A DNA stretch of 64,000 nucleotides from Phytophthora colocasiae (GCA_018806915.1 JAGKQI010000046.1:1-64000), one strand, 5' to 3'. Counted from the stretch's first letter, positions 13,585-27,112 are shown. Made by a program: numbers and translations. Notes: a model not told the origin generated them from the sequence alone.

Positions 13585-14834
13585 CTACCTTTTTCATACT
13601 TGTTTTTTCTTCCGTTTCGAGTAAATCTACACTTCCTACGCTTTTTTTTCCTGCTTTGTTTCTGGTTGCAGTACTTCCACAGATCGGGCATACCTTGTTC
13701 TGTAGCCGGCCCATACCAAGATCCTCGTTTCTTGATTTCTCTCTGGGTCACTTTAATTTGAAAATTTGAGCACAACTTACATGCCTTCTCGACATTGCAT
13801 CGAGGTCCGTCAGCTCCGTTAAACGGTTCAGAGATGTTGGCTTCAAACGATAGTATAGAAGCACGAATCAACACAGTCTCGCCGATACGCATGACGCCGT
13901 CAGACACCGTTGTAACACGATGACTAAATCCTGGCGGAATGTAGACTGTGTTCCGACATGCTGTGTGCACGAAATGATAGAGCCGTCTTTAACTTGAATT
14001 CCACTTTATTCTCCCTCAATCAAGCAACTGTAGATTGCTGCAGCAGCTCTCGATGTGATAAGGAGTCCTATGACCTCCGACGAACTGAACAAGCCTCGAA
14101 AAAGTTTGTCGAGCGTTACCAAAGCGGTTGTAGGATTTCACCCATTTTGATGGAAGAGGCATCCCAAACCAGAATGCGCTCCTCGGGCTCGAGCTGAAGC
14201 GTTGAAGATGATACAAAAGCATCTTTAGGTCGGAAAAATTGTCATGGAACTCGGACGGAATGTCGTCGAGAACTTGGGAATCACTAACGACGAGCTCGCG
14301 CAACGGTGCGGTCAGCTCGAGAGCTGCACTTTACAATGCTTAAAAGCGAATATCATGCAAAGTTCTTGGTGTTTCACGCGCTCGCGGACGTGCTCGCATG
14401 TTGAGGGTGATATCTTTATGTGCTCTTTAGATCACGACGTTTTTTGCGGATGCAAATAATAACAGCTTGTCAATGCTAAAGACAGCATCTCAGCAGTTAA
14501 ATCTGTAATCGTTTCGAGCTGGATTCACCTCCGTCCGTACTAGTCGCGTGTTTTACCAGTAGTCGGTTGGTGCTTTTGCCTAAATGTCCGCGACGGGCGT
14601 TGGCGTGAGATGGGTGCCGTGATGGCTGGAGTGTATTCTTTCAGCGGTACTTCTAGTTGTATAGTCGGACGAGGGGGAAGGCGCTAGCTGGCAAAAGGAC
14701 GGAGTCATCGTTGCGGTGAATGTAGCCGTCCAAGGTAGTTGAGTGGTTAGTTTGCGTGCGGTGTGAACGTCATGGATAATACGGCTTGATCCTGAGTGTT
14801 GTATATAGAAATAGGTAGCCTTGTTGGCGTGCAT
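13585..14834 (-). pseudogene. Array gene copy L9
   Basis: The cupin part is in a 185-codon frame (13413-13970) that runs past the usual stop into the spacer because of one-base changes. The middle segment is broken. Confidence 0.45.
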
Positions 14835-15186
14835 GTTTGTATATAAACAGTGTTGTTGCCTACAAGTAGAAACAGTGAGAGCATAAACGAAAAAAATTGC
14901 AACATAAAAAGCTCTCCAAAACAAGTGTGAAACTCATCATTTCAGTTATACTTCTTAGGTAGTTGTTACAAAGTTTCATCAGTAAATGTAGTAAAATGAT
15001 CGTGACCACATACTCATTTTGTGGATGTATTTAACCAGGAATAACTCGAAAGAACACATAGCAACAACAACAAATTCTGCATTAAAATAATTGTTATGGT
15101 TGTTAGGTTCGTTTTCGCTTTCGGGTTGTTGGCAATTTGCTTTGACTGAGAAAATCTTGTATATTTTGCTTCTGATGCAGTAGCCG

Positions 15187-16450
15187 ACTACCTTTTCATA
15201 CTTGTTTTTCTTCCGTTTCGGAGTAAATCTACACTTCCTACGCTTTTTTCCTGCTTTGTTTCTGGTTGCAGTACCTCCCACAGATCGGGCATACCTTGTT
15301 CTTGTAGCCGGCCCATACCAAGATCCTCGTTTCGATTTCTCTCTGGGTCACTTTAATTTGAAAATTTGAGCACAACTTACATGCCTCCTTCGACATTGCA
15401 TCGAGGTCCGTCAGCTCCGTTAAACGGTTCAGAGATGCTGGCTTCAAACGATAGTATAGAAGCACGAATCAACACAGTCTCGCTGATACGCATGACGCCG
15501 TCAGACACCGTTGTAACACGATGACTAAATCCTGGCGGAATGTAGACTGTGTTCCGACATGCTGTGTGCACGAAATGATAGAGCCGTCTTTAACTTGAAT
15601 TTCTACTTTATTCTCCTCAATCAAGCAACCGTAGATTGCTGCAGCAGCTTCCTCGATGTGATAAGGAGTCCTATGACTCCGACGAACTGAACAAGCCTCG
15701 AAAAAGTTTGTCGAGCGTTACCAAAGGGTTGTAGGATTTCACCCATTTTGATGGAAGAGGGGTATCCTAAAACTAGAATGCGCTCCCTTTCGGGCTCGAG
15801 CTGAAGCGTTGAAGATGATACAAAAGCATCTTTTAGGTCGGAAAAATTGTCATGGAACTCGGACGGAATGTCGTCTAGAACTTGGGAATCACTAACGACG
15901 AGCTCGCGCAACGGTGCGGTCAGCTCGAGAGCTGCACTTCTTACAATGCTTAAAAAGCGAATATCATGCAAAGTTCTTGCGTTTCACGCGCTCGCGGACG
16001 TGCTCGGGCATGTTGAGGGTGATATCTTTATGTGCCTTTAGATCACGACGTTTTTTGCGGATGCAAATAATAACAGCTTGTCAATGCTAAAGACAGCATC
16101 TCAGCAGTTAAATCTGTGGTATCGTTTCGAGCTGGATTCACCTCCGTCCGTACTAGTCGCATGTTTTTACCAGTAGTCGGTAGGTGCTTTTGCCTAAATG
16201 TCTGCGACGGGCGTTGGCGGAGATGGGTGCCGTGGATGGCTGAGTGTATTCTTTTCAGCGGTACTTTAGCTGTATAGTCGGACGAGGGGGGGAGGCGCTG
16301 CTAGCGAAAGGACGGAGTCATCGTTGGTGGTGAATGTAGCCGTCCAAGGTAGTTGAGTGGTTAGTTTGCGTGCGGTGTGAACGTCATGGATAATACGGCT
16401 TGATCCTGAGTGTTGTATATAGAAATAGGTAAAGCCTTGTTGGCGTGCAT
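15187..16450 (-). pseudogene. Array gene copy L10
   Basis: Like L5, it has the single-base form that joins N-terminal and middle segments (near 16033). The middle segment is open from 15971 to 15621. Confidence 0.45.
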
Positions 16451-16794
16451 GTTTGTATATAAACAGTGTTGTTGCCTACAAGTAGAAACAGTGAGAGCAT
16501 AAACGAAAAAATTTGCAACATAAAAAGCTCTCCAAAACAAGTGTGAAACTCATCATTTCAGTTATACTTTAGGTAGTTGTTACAAAGTTTCATCAGTAAA
16601 TGTAGTAAAATGATCGTGACCACATACTCACTTTGTGGATGTATTTAACCAGGAATAACTCGAAAGAACACATAGCAACAACAACAAATTCTGCATTAAA
16701 ATAATTGTTATGGTTGTTAGGTTCGTTTTCGCTTTCAAGTTGTTGGCAATTTGCTTTGACTGAGAAAATCTTATATTTTGCTCGATGGTAGCCG

Positions 16795-18046
16795 ACTACC
16801 TTTTCATACTTGCTTTTTCTTCCGTTTCGAGTAAATCTACACTTCCTACGCTTTTTTCCTGCTTTGTTTCTGGTTGCAGTACCTCCCAGATCGGGCATAC
16901 CTTGTTCTTGTAGCCGGCCCATACCAAGATCCTCGTTTCTTGATTTCTCTCTGGGTCACTTTAATTTGAAAATTTGAGCACAACTTACATGCCTCCTTCG
17001 ACATTGCATCGAGGTCCGTCAGCTCCGTTAAACGGTTCAGAGATGTTGGTTCAAACGATAGTATAGAAGCACGAATCAACACAGTCTCGCCGATACGCAT
17101 GACGCCGTCAGACACCGTTGTAACACGATGACTAAATCCTGGCGGAATGTAGACTGTGTCTCCCGACATGCTGTGTGCACGAAATGATAGAGCCGTCTTT
17201 AACTTGAATTTCCACTTTTATTCTCCTCAATCAAGCAACCGTAGATTGCTGCAGCAGCTTCTCGATGTGATAAGGAGTCCTATGACTTCCGACGAACTGA
17301 ACAAGCCTCGAAAAAGTTTGTCGAGCGTTACCAAAGGGTTGTAGGATTTCACCCATTTTGATGGAAGAGGGGCATCCTAAACTAGAATGCGCTCCTTTCG
17401 GGCCTGAGCTGAAGCGTTGAAGATGATACAAAAGCATCTTTTAGGTCGGAAAATTGTCATGGAACTCGGACGGAATGTCGTCGAGAACTTGGGAATCACT
17501 AACGACGAGCTCGCGCACGGTGCGGTCAGCTCGAGAGCTGCACTTCTTACAATGCTTAAAAAGCGAATATCATGCAAAGTTCTGGTGCTTTACACGCTCG
17601 CGGACGTGCTCGGCATGTTGAGGGTGATATCTTTATGGCGTGCTCTTTAGATCACGACGTTTTTTAAATAATAACAGCTTGTCAACCCTAAAGACAGCAT
17701 CTCAGCAGTTAAATCTGTATCGTTCTCGAGCTGGATTCACTTCCGTCCGTACTATAGTCGCGTGTTTTTACCAGTAGTCGGTTGGTGCTTTTGCCTAAAT
17801 GTCCGCGACGGGCGTTGGCGTGAGATGGGTGCCGTGGATGGCTGGAGTGTATTCTTTCAGCGGTACTTCTAGTTGTATAGTCGGACGAGGGGGGAAGGCG
17901 CTGCTAGCGAAAGGACGGAGTCATCGTTGGTGGGGAATGTAGCCGTCCAAGGTAGTTGAGTGGTTAGTTTGCGTGCGGTCATGGGATAATACGGCTTGAT
18001 CCTGAGTGTTGTATATAGAAATAGGTAAAGCCTTGTTGGCGTGCAT
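16795..18046 (-). pseudogene. Array gene copy L11
   Basis: Carries the eight-base CATGACCGCACG deletion near 17977. The cupin piece is open at 16846-17169, with GDTVYIPPGFSH intact. Confidence 0.45.
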
Positions 18047-18399
18047 GTTTGTATATAAACAGTGTTGTTGCCTACAAGTAGAAACAGTGAGAGCATAAAC
18101 GAAAAAATAGCAACATAAAAGCTCTCCAAAACAAGTGTGAAACTCATCATTTCAGTTATACTTTTAGGTAGTTGTTACAAAGTTTCATCAGTAAATGTAG
18201 TAAAATGATCGTGACCACATACTCATTTTGTGGATGTATTTAACCAGGAATAACTCGAAAGAACACATAGCAACAAACAACAAATTCTGCATTAAAATAA
18301 TTGTTATGGTTGTTAGGTTCGTTTTCGCTTTCAAGTTGTTGGCAATTTGCTTTGACTGAGAAAAATCTTGTATATTTTGCTTCGATGCAGTAGCCGACT

Positions 18400-19602
18400 A
18401 CCTTTTCATACTTGTTTTTTCTTCCGTTTCGGAGTAAATCTACACTTCCTACGCTTTTTTTTCCTGCTTTGTTTCTGGTTGCAGTACTCCCACAGATCGG
18501 GCATACCTTTGTTCTTGTAGCCGGCCCATACCAAGATCCTCGTTTCTTGATTTCTCTGGGTCACTTTAATTTGAAAATTTGAGCACAACTTACATGCCTC
18601 CTTCGACATTGCATCGAGGTCCGTCAGCTCCGTTAAACGGTTTAGAGATGTTGGCTTCAAACGATAGTATAGAAGCACGAATCAACACAGTCTCGCCGAT
18701 ACGCATGACGCCGTCAGACACCGTTGTAACACGATGACTAAATCCTGGCGGAATGTAGACTGTGTCTCCGACATGCTGTGTGCACGAAATGATAGAGCCG
18801 TCTTTTAACTTGAATTCCCACTTTATTCTCCCTCAATCAAGCAACCGTAGATTGCCGCAGCAGCTTCCTCGATGTGATAAGGAGTCCGGCGACCTCCGAC
18901 GAACTGAACAAGCCTCGAAAAAGTTTGTCGAGCGTTACTAAAGGGTTGTAGGATTTCACCCATTTTGATGGAAGAGGGGCATCCCAAACTAGAATGCGCT
19001 CCTTTCGGGCTCGAGCTGAATGATACATAAAGCATCTTTAGGTCGGCGAACTCGGACGGAATGTCGTCGAGAACTTGGGAATCACTAACGACGAGCTCGC
19101 GTAACGGTGCGGTCAGCTCGAGAGCTGCACTTTACAATGCTTAAAAAGCGAATATCATGCAAAGTTCGCTCGGGCATGTTGAGGGTGATATCTTTATGTG
19201 CTCTTTAGATCACGACGTTTTTTTGCGGATGCAAATAATAACAGCTTGTCAACGCTAAAGACAGCATCCTGCAGTTAAATCGTATCGTTTCGAGCTGGAT
19301 TCACCGTCCGTACTAGTCGCGTGTTTTTACCAGTAGTCGGTTGGTGCTTTTGCCTAAATGTCCGCGACGGGCGTTGGCGGGAGATGGGTGCCGTGATGGC
19401 TGAGTGTATTCTTTCAGCGGTACTCTAGTTGTATAGTCGGACGAGGGGGGAAGGCACTGCTGGCAAAAGGACGGAGTCATCGTTGGCGGTGAATGTAGCC
19501 GTCCAAGGTAGTTGAGTGGTTAGTTTGCGTGCGGTCATGGGATAATACGGCTTGATCCTGAGTGTTGTATATAGAAATAGGTAAAGCCTTGTTGGCGTGC
19601 AT
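18400..19602 (-). pseudogene. Array gene copy L12, internally shortened
   Basis: The shortest full period of the left arm (1555 bp). A deletion of roughly 28 bp near 19168 removes the start of the MPEHVRERV segment, and another loss occurs near 19020-19050. It also has the eight-base deletion at about 19540. Confidence 0.45.
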
Positions 19603-19958
19603 GTTTGTATATAAACAGTGTTGTTGCCTACAAGTAGAAACAGTGAGAGTATTAAACGAAAAAATTGCAACATAAAAAGCTCTCCAAACAAGTGTGAAAC
19701 TCATCATTTCAGTTATACTTTAGGTAGTTGTTACAAAGTTTCATCAGTAAATGTAGTAAAATGATCGTGACCACATACTCATTTTGTGATGTATTTAACC
19801 AGGAATAACTCGAAAGAACACATAGCAACAATAACAAATTCTGCATTAAAATAATTGTTATGGGTGTTAGGTTCGTTTTCGCTTTCAAGTTGTTGGCAAT
19901 TTGCTTTGACTGAGAAAAATCTTGTATATTTTGCTTGATGCAGTAGCCGACTACCTTT

Positions 19959-21215
19959 TCATACTTGCTTTTTTCTTCCGTTTCGGAGTAAATCTACACT
20001 TCCTACGCTTTTTTCCTGCTTTGTTTCTGGTTGCAGTAATTCCCACAGATCGGGCATACCTTGTTCTTGTAGCCGGCCCATACCAAGATCCTCGTTTCTG
20101 ATTTCTCTCTGGGTCACTTTAATTTGAAAATTTGAGCACAACTACATGCCTCCTTCTCGACATTGCATCGAGGTCCGTCAGCTCCGTTAAACGGTTCAGG
20201 AGATGTTGGCTTCAAACGATAGTATAGAAGCACGAATCAACACAGTCTCGCCGATACGCATGACGCCGTCAGACACCGCTGTAACACGATGACTAAATCC
20301 TGGCGGAATGTAGACTGTGTTCCGACATGCTGTGTGCACGAAATGATAGAGCCGTCTTTAATCTTGAATTCCCACTTTATTCTCCTCAATCAAGCAACCG
20401 CAGATTGCTGCAGCAGCTTCCTCGATGTGATAAGGAGTCCTATGACCTCCGGCGAACTGAACATGCCTCGAAAAAGTTTGTCGAGCGTTACCAAAGGGTT
20501 GTAGGATTTCACCCATTTTGATGGAAGAGGGGCATCCCAAACTAGGAATGCGCTCTCTTTCGTGCTCGAGCTGAAGCGTTGAAGATGATACAAACTTTTA
20601 GGTCGGAAAAATTGTCATGGAACTCCGACGGAATGTCGTCGAGAACTTGGGAATCACTAACGACGAGCTCGCGCAACGGTGCGGTCAGCTCGAGAGCTGC
20701 ACTTTACAATGCTTAAAAAGCGAATATCATGCAAAGTTCTTGGCGCTTTACGCGCTCGCGGACGTGCTCGGGCATGTTGAGGGTGATATCTTTATGTGCT
20801 CTTTAGATAAAGACGTTTTTTTGCGGATGCAAATAATAACAGCTTGTCAATGCTAAAGACAGCATCTCAGCAGTTAAATCTGTGGTATCGTTTCGAGCTG
20901 GATCTCCGTCCGTACTAGTCGCGTGTTTTTACCAGTAGTCGGTTGGTGCTTTTGCCTAAATGTCCGCGACGGGCGTTGGCGCAGATGGGTGCCGTGATGG
21001 CTGAGTGTATTCTTTCAGCGGTACTTCTAGTTGTATAGTCGGACGAGGGGGAAGGCGCTGCTGGCAAAAGGACGGAGTCATCGTTGGCGGTGAATGTAGC
21101 CGTCCAAGGCTGCAGTTGGAGTGGTTAGTTTGCGTGCGGTGTGAACGTCATGGGATAATACGGCTTTGATCCTGAGTGTTGTATATAGAAATAGGTAAAG
21201 CCTGTTGGCGTGCAT
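19959..21215 (-). pseudogene. Array gene copy L13
   Basis: The only left-arm copy reading GCCGGAGGTC (coding strand, near 20450), a variant otherwise seen only in R1-R3 beside the junction. Frames are short. Confidence 0.45.
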
Positions 21216-21563
21216 GTTTGTATATAAACAGTGTTGTTGCCTACAAGTAGAAACAGAGAGCATAAACGAAAAAATTGCAACATAAAAAGCTCTCCAAAAC
21301 AAGTGTGAAACTCATCATTTCAGTTATACTTTAGGTAGTTGTTACAAAGTTTCATCAGTAAATGTAGTAAAATGATCGTGACCACATACTCATTTTGTGG
21401 ATGTATTTAACCAGGAATAACTCGAAAGAACACATAGCAACAACAACAAATTCTGCATTAAAATAATTGTTATGGTTGTTAGGTTCGTTTTCGCTTTCAA
21501 GTTGTTGGCAATTTGCTTTGACTGAGAAAATCTTGTATATTTTGCTTGGATGCAGTAGCCGAC

Positions 21564-22851
21564 TACCTTTTCATACTTGTTTTTTCTTCCGTTTCGAGTA
21601 AATCTACACTTCCTACGCTTTTTTCCTGCTTTGTTTCTGGTTGCAGTACTCCTACAGATCGGGCATACCTTGTTCTTGTAGCCGGCCCATACCAAGATCC
21701 TCGTTTCTTGATTTCTCTCTGGGTCACTTTAATTTGAAAAATTTGAGCACAACTTACATGCCTCCTTCTCGACATTGCATCGAGGTCCGTCAGCTCCGTT
21801 AAACGGTTCAGAGATGTTGGCTTCAAACGATAGTATAGAAGCATCGAATCAACACAGTCTCGCCGATACGCATGACGCCGTCAGACACCGTTGTAACACG
21901 ATGACTAAATCCTGGCGGAATGTAGACTGTGTCTCCGACATGCTGTGTGCACGAAATGATAGAGCCGTCTTTAACTTGAATTCTACTTTATTCTCCCTCA
22001 ATCAAGCAACCGTAGATTGCTGCAGCAGCTTCCTCGATGTGATAAGGAGTCCTATGACCTCCGACGAACTGAACAAGCCTCGAAAAAGTTTGTCGAGCGT
22101 TACCAAAGGGTTGTAGGATTTCACCCATTTTGATGGAAGAGGGGCATCCTAAACTAGAATGCGCTCCTTTTCGGGCTCGAGCTGAAGCGTTGAAGATGAT
22201 AATAAAGCATCTTTGTAGGTCGGAAAATTCGCTCGCTGAACTCGGACGGAATGTCGTCGAGAACTTGGGAATCACTAACGACAGAGCTCGCGCAACGGTG
22301 CGGTCAGCTCGAGAGGCTGCACTTCTATACAATGCTTAAAAAGCGAATATCATGCAGAAAGCTCTGCGTGCTTCGCACGCTCGCGGACGTGCTCGGGCAT
22401 GTTGATGGGTGATATCTTATGTGCTCTTTAGATCACGACGCTTTTTTGCGGATGCAAATAATAACAGCTTGTCAATGTTAAAGACACAGCATCTCAGCAG
22501 TTAAATCTGTGGTATCGTTTCGAGCTGGATTCACCTCCGTCCGTAACTAGTCGCGGTGTTTTTACCAGTAGTCGGTTGGTGTCTTTTGCCTAAATAAGTC
22601 CGCGACGGGCGTTGGCGTGAGATGGGTGCCAGTGATGGCTGGAGTGTATTCTTTCAGCGGTAACTTCTAGTTGTATAGGTCGGACGAGGGGGAAGGCGCC
22701 GCTGGCAAAAGGACGGAGCCATCGTTGGCGGTGAATGTAGCCGTCCAAGGTAGCTGGAGTGGTTAGTTTGCGTGCGGTGAACGTCATGAGATAATACGGC
22801 TTGATCCTGAGTGTTGTATATAGAAATAGGTAAAGCCTTGTTGGCGTGCAT
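21564..22851 (-). pseudogene. Array gene copy L14, insertion-rich
   Basis: Many one- to four-base insertions between 22200 and 22700, unlike copies L4-L13. It is the last full copy before the inversion; the next landmark interval is 1660 bp. Confidence 0.45.
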
Positions 22852-23216
22852 GTTTGTATATAAACAGTGTTGTTGCCTACAAGTAGAAACAGTGAGAGCA
22901 TAAACGGCGTAAATTGCAACATAAAAGCTCCAAAACAAGTGTGAAACTCATCATTTCTCAGTTGTTATACTTCTTAGGTAGTTGTTACAAAGTTTCATCA
23001 GGTAAATAGAGTAAAATGATCGTGACCACATACTCATTTTGTGGATGTATTTAATCAGTGGAATAACTCTCGAAAGAACACATAAGCAACAACACAAATT
23101 CTGCATTAAAAATAATTGTTATGGTTGTTAGGTTCTGTTCATTCGCTTTCGTTGTTGTACTTGCTTTGCTCGACTGAGAAAAATATTGTATATTTTGCTT
23201 GATGCACGGCAGTCGA

Positions 23217-23584
23217 TCACCTTTCATACTTGCTTTTTTTTCTTCCGTTTCGGAGTAAATCTACACTTCCTACGCTTTTTTCCTGTTTTGTTTCTGGTTG
23301 CAGTAATTCCAATAGATCGGGCATACCTTTGTTCTGTAGCCGGCTTTCCATAAATTAAGATCCTCGTTTCTTGATTTCTCTCTGGTCACTTTAATTTGAA
23401 AATTTATTACATAATTTACATGCCTCCTTCTCGACATTGCATCGAGGTCCGCCGTCTGCTAAACGGTCGAGATGTTGGCTTCAAACGATAGTATAGAAGC
23501 ACGAATCAACACAGTCTTCGCCGAGATACAGCATGACGCCGTCAGACACCGTTGTAACACGATGACTAAATCCCGCGGAATGTA
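23217..23584 (-). pseudogene. Array gene copy L15, 3' part at the junction
   Basis: Only the basic tail and the cupin up to the fold-back point remain. It has the AAAAGCAAG / CAATATT variant pair found in the adjoining right-arm copies R0-R2, so the two sides of the junction are close relatives. Indels are dense. Confidence 0.45.
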
Positions 23585-23602
23585 GGTGTCTTCGACGGCG
23601 TC
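23535..23602. repeat. Fold-back junction between the two array arms
   Basis: The array changes orientation here. GACGCCGTCAGACACC at 23535-23550 is mirrored by GGTGTC-TTC-GACGGCGTC at 23585-23602. About 34 nt of single-copy array sequence (23551-23584) form the loop. From this point the sequence can be read outward on both sides as the same array. The right side carries two or three extra or changed bases at TTC. The structure is either a genuine inverted duplication or an assembly or library fold-back. Confidence 0.85.
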
Positions 23603-23915
23603 ATGCGTATCGGCGAGACTGTGTTGATTCGTGCTTCTATACTATCGTTTGAAGCCAACATCTCTAAACCGTTTAACGGAGCTGACGGACCTCGATGCAA
23701 TGTCGAGAAGGAGGCATGTAAGTTGTGCTCAAATTTTCAAATTAAAGTGACCCAGAGAGAAATCAAGAAACGAGGATCTTGGTATGGGCCGGCTACAAGA
23801 ACAAGGTATGCCCGATCTGTGGGAGGTACTGCAACCAGAAACAAAGCAGGAAAAAAAGCGTAGGAAGTGTAGATTTACTCCGAAACGGAAGAAAAAAGCA
23901 AGTATGAAAAGGTAG
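23603..23915 (+). pseudogene. Array gene copy R0, 3' part at the junction
   Basis: Begins inside the cupin segment at GVMRIGETVL and runs through the Cys cluster and basic tail. It ends a few codons late because of the AAAAGCAAG variant. Confidence 0.5.
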
Positions 23916-24267
23916 TCGGCTACTGCATCAAGCAAAATATACAATATTTTTCTCAGTCAAAGCAAATTGCCAACAACTTGAAAGCGAAAACGAACCTAAC
24001 AACCATAACAATTATTTTAATGCAGAATTTGTTGTTGTTGCTATGTGTTCTTTCGAGTTATTCCTGGTTAAATACATCCACAAAATGAGTATGTGGTCAC
24101 GATCATTTTACTACATTTACTGATGAAACTTTGTAACAACTACCTAAGAAGTATAACTGAAATGATGAGTTTCACACTTGTTTTGGAGAGCTTTTTATGT
24201 TGCAATTTTTTTCGTTTATGCTCTCACTGTTTCTACTTGTAGGCAACAACACTGTTTATATACAAAC

Positions 24268-25133
24268 ATGCACGCCAACAAGGCTTTACCTATTTCTATA
24301 TACAACACTCAGGATCAAGCCGTATTATCCCATGACCGCACGCAAACTAAGCACTCAACTACCTTGGACGGCTACATTCACCGCCAACGATGACTCCGTC
24401 CTTTTGCCAGCAGTGCCTTCCCCCCTCGTCCGACTATACAACTAGAAGTACCGCTGAAAAGAATACACTCAGCCATCACGGCACCCATCTCACGCCAACG
24501 CCCGTCGCGGACATTTAGGCAAAAGCACCAACCAGTTTGGGATGCCCCTCTTCCATCAAAATGGGTGAAATCCTACAACCCTTTGGTAACGCTCACGACA
24601 AACTTTTTCGAGGCTTGTTCAGTTCGCCGGAGGTCATAGGACTCCTTATCACATCGAGGAAGCTGCTGCAGCAATCTACGGTTGCTTGATTGAGGGAGAA
24701 TAAAAGTGGGGAATTCAAGTTAAAATACGGCTCTATCATTTCGTGCACACAGCATGTCGGAGACACAGTCTACATTCCGCCAGGATTTAGTCATCGTGTT
24801 ACAACGGTGTCTGACGGCGTCATGCGTATCGGCGAGACTGTGTTGATTCGTGCTTCTATACTATCGTTTGAAGCCAACATCTCTAAACCGTTTAACGGAG
24901 CTGACGGACCTCGATGCAATGTCGAGAAGGAGGCATGTAAGTTGTGCTCAAATTTTCAAATTAAAGTGACCCAGAGAGAAATCAAGAAACGAGGATCTTG
25001 GTATGGGCCGGCTACAAGAACAAGGTATGCCCGATCTGTGGGAGGTACTGCAACCAGAAACAAAGCAGGAAAAAAGCGTAGGAAGTGTAGATTTACTCCG
25101 AAACGGAAGAAAAAAGCAAGTATGAAAAGGTAG
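24268..25133 (+). pseudogene. Array gene copy R1 with 411 bp internal deletion
   Basis: Sequence jumps from GCACCAACC to AGTTTGGGATGCC near 24532, removing the end of the N-terminal segment and most of the MPEHVRERV segment. The period is therefore 1219 bp. It also has the eight-base CATGACCGCACG deletion. The cupin half 24690-25133 is open (147 codons, reading from a TTG). Confidence 0.6.
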
Positions 25134-25485
25134 TCGGCTACTGCATCAAGCAAAATATACAATATTTTTCTCAGTCAAAGCAAATTGCCAACAACTTGAA
25201 AGCGAAAACGAACCTAACAACCATAACAATTATTTTAATGCAGAATTTGTTGTTGTTGCTATGTGTTCTTTCGAGTTATTCCTGGTTAAATACATCCACA
25301 AAATGAGTATGTGGTCACGATCATTTTACTACATTTACTGATGAAACTTTGTAACAACTACCTAAGAAGTATAACTGAAATGATGAGTTTCACACTTGTT
25401 TTGGAGAGCTTTTTATGTTGCAATTTTTTTCGTTTATGCTCTCACTGTTTCTACTTGTAGGCAACAACACTGTTTATATACAAAC

Positions 25486-26752
25486 ATGCACGCCAACAAG
25501 GCTTTACCTATTTCTATATACAACACTCAGGATCAAGCCGTATTATCCCATGACCGCACGCAAACTAACCACTCAACTACCTTGGACGGCTACATTCACC
25601 GCCAACGATGACTCCGTCCTTTTGCCAGCAGTGCCTTCCCCCCTCGTCCGACTATACAACTAGAAGTACCGCTGAAAAGAATACACTCAGCCATCACGGC
25701 ACCCATCTCACGCCAACGCCCGTCGCGGACATTTAGGCAAAAGCACCAACCGACTACTGGTAAAAACACGCGACTAGTACGGACGGAGGTGAATCCAGCT
25801 CGAAACGATACCACAGATTTAACTGCTGAGATGCTGTCTTTAGCATTGACAAGCTGTTATTATTCGCATCCGCAAAAAAACGTCGTGATCTAAAGAGCAC
25901 ATAAAGATATCACCCTCAACATGCCCGAGCACGTCCGCGAGCGCGTGAAGCACCCAAGAACTTTGCATGATATTCGCTTTTTAAGCATTGTAAGAAGTGC
26001 AGCTCTCGAGCTGACCGCACCGTTGCGCGAGCTCGTCGTTAGTGATTCCCAAGTTCTCGACGACATTCCGTCCGAGTTCCATGACATTTTTTCGACCTAA
26101 AAGATGCTTTTGTATCATCTTCAACGCTTCAGCTCGAGCCCGAAAGGGAGCGCATTCTAGTTTGGGATGCCCCTCTTCCATCAAAATGGGTGAAATCCTA
26201 CAACCCTTTGGTAACGCTCACGACAAACTTTTTCGAGGCTTGTTCAGTTCGCCGGAGGTCATAGGACTCCTTATCACATCGAGGAAGCTGCTGCAGCAAT
26301 CTACGGTTGCTTGATTGAGGGAGAATAAAAGTGGGGAATTCAAGTTAAAAGACGGCTCTATCATTTCGTGCACACAGCATGTCGGAGACACAGTCTACAT
26401 TCCGCCAGGATTTAGTCATCGTGTTACAACGGTGTCTGACGGCGTCATGCGTATCGGCGAGACTGTGTTGATTCGTGCTTCTATACTATCGTTTGAAGCC
26501 AACATCTCTAAACCGTTTAACGGAGCTGACGGACCTCGATGCAATGTCGAGAAGGAGGCATGTAAGTTGTGCTCAAATTTTCAAATTAAAGTGACCCAGA
26601 GAGAAATCAAGAAACGAGGATCTTGGTATGGGCCGGCTACAAGAACAAGGTATGCCCGATCTGTGGGAGGTACTGCAACCAGAAACAAAGCAGGAAAAAA
26701 AAGCGTAGGAAGTGTAGATTTACTCCGAAACGGAAGAAAAAAGCAAGTATGA
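25486..26752 (+). pseudogene. Array gene copy R2
   Basis: Full-length copy with the eight-base deletion and GACATTTTTTCGACC in place of GACAATTTTTCCGACC near 26085, which shifts the middle segment. The cupin half is open at 26315-26752. Confidence 0.55.
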
Positions 26753-27112
26753 AAAGGTAGTCGGCTACTGCATCAAGCAAAATATACAATATTTTTCTCA
26801 GTCAAAGCAAATTGCCAACAACTTGAAAGCGAAAACGAACCTAACAACCATAACAATTATTTTAATGCAGAATTTGTTGTTGTTGCTATGTGTTCTTTCG
26901 AGTTATTCCTGGTTAAATACATCCACAAAATGAGTATGTGGTCACGATCATTTTACTACATTTACTGATGAAACTTTGTAACAACTACCTAAGAAGTATA
27001 ACTGAAATGATGAGTTTCACACTTGTTTTGGAGAGCTTTTTATGTTGCAATTTTTTTCGTTTATGCTCTCACTGTTTCTACTTGTAGGCAACAACACTGT
27101 TTATATACAAAC

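Larger units (their letters stand above)
1..23584 (-). repeat. Left arm of 1.6 kb tandem array (coding strand minus)
   Basis: About 14.5 head-to-tail copies of one unit. A conserved landmark (reverse complement of TCATGCGTAT, sometimes with indels) falls at 733, 2435, 4172, 5801, 7435, 9041, 10656, 12274, 13885, 15486, 17093, 18699, 20254, 21866 and 23526. Periods are 1702, 1737, 1629, 1634, 1606, 1615, 1618, 1611, 1601, 1607, 1606, 1555, 1612 and 1660 bp. Copies differ mainly by small indels, very dense in 1-4000 and 21900-23580. The array already fills base 1, so it began before the window or at a contig end. It carries the same unit as the right arm in opposite orientation. Confidence 0.95.
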
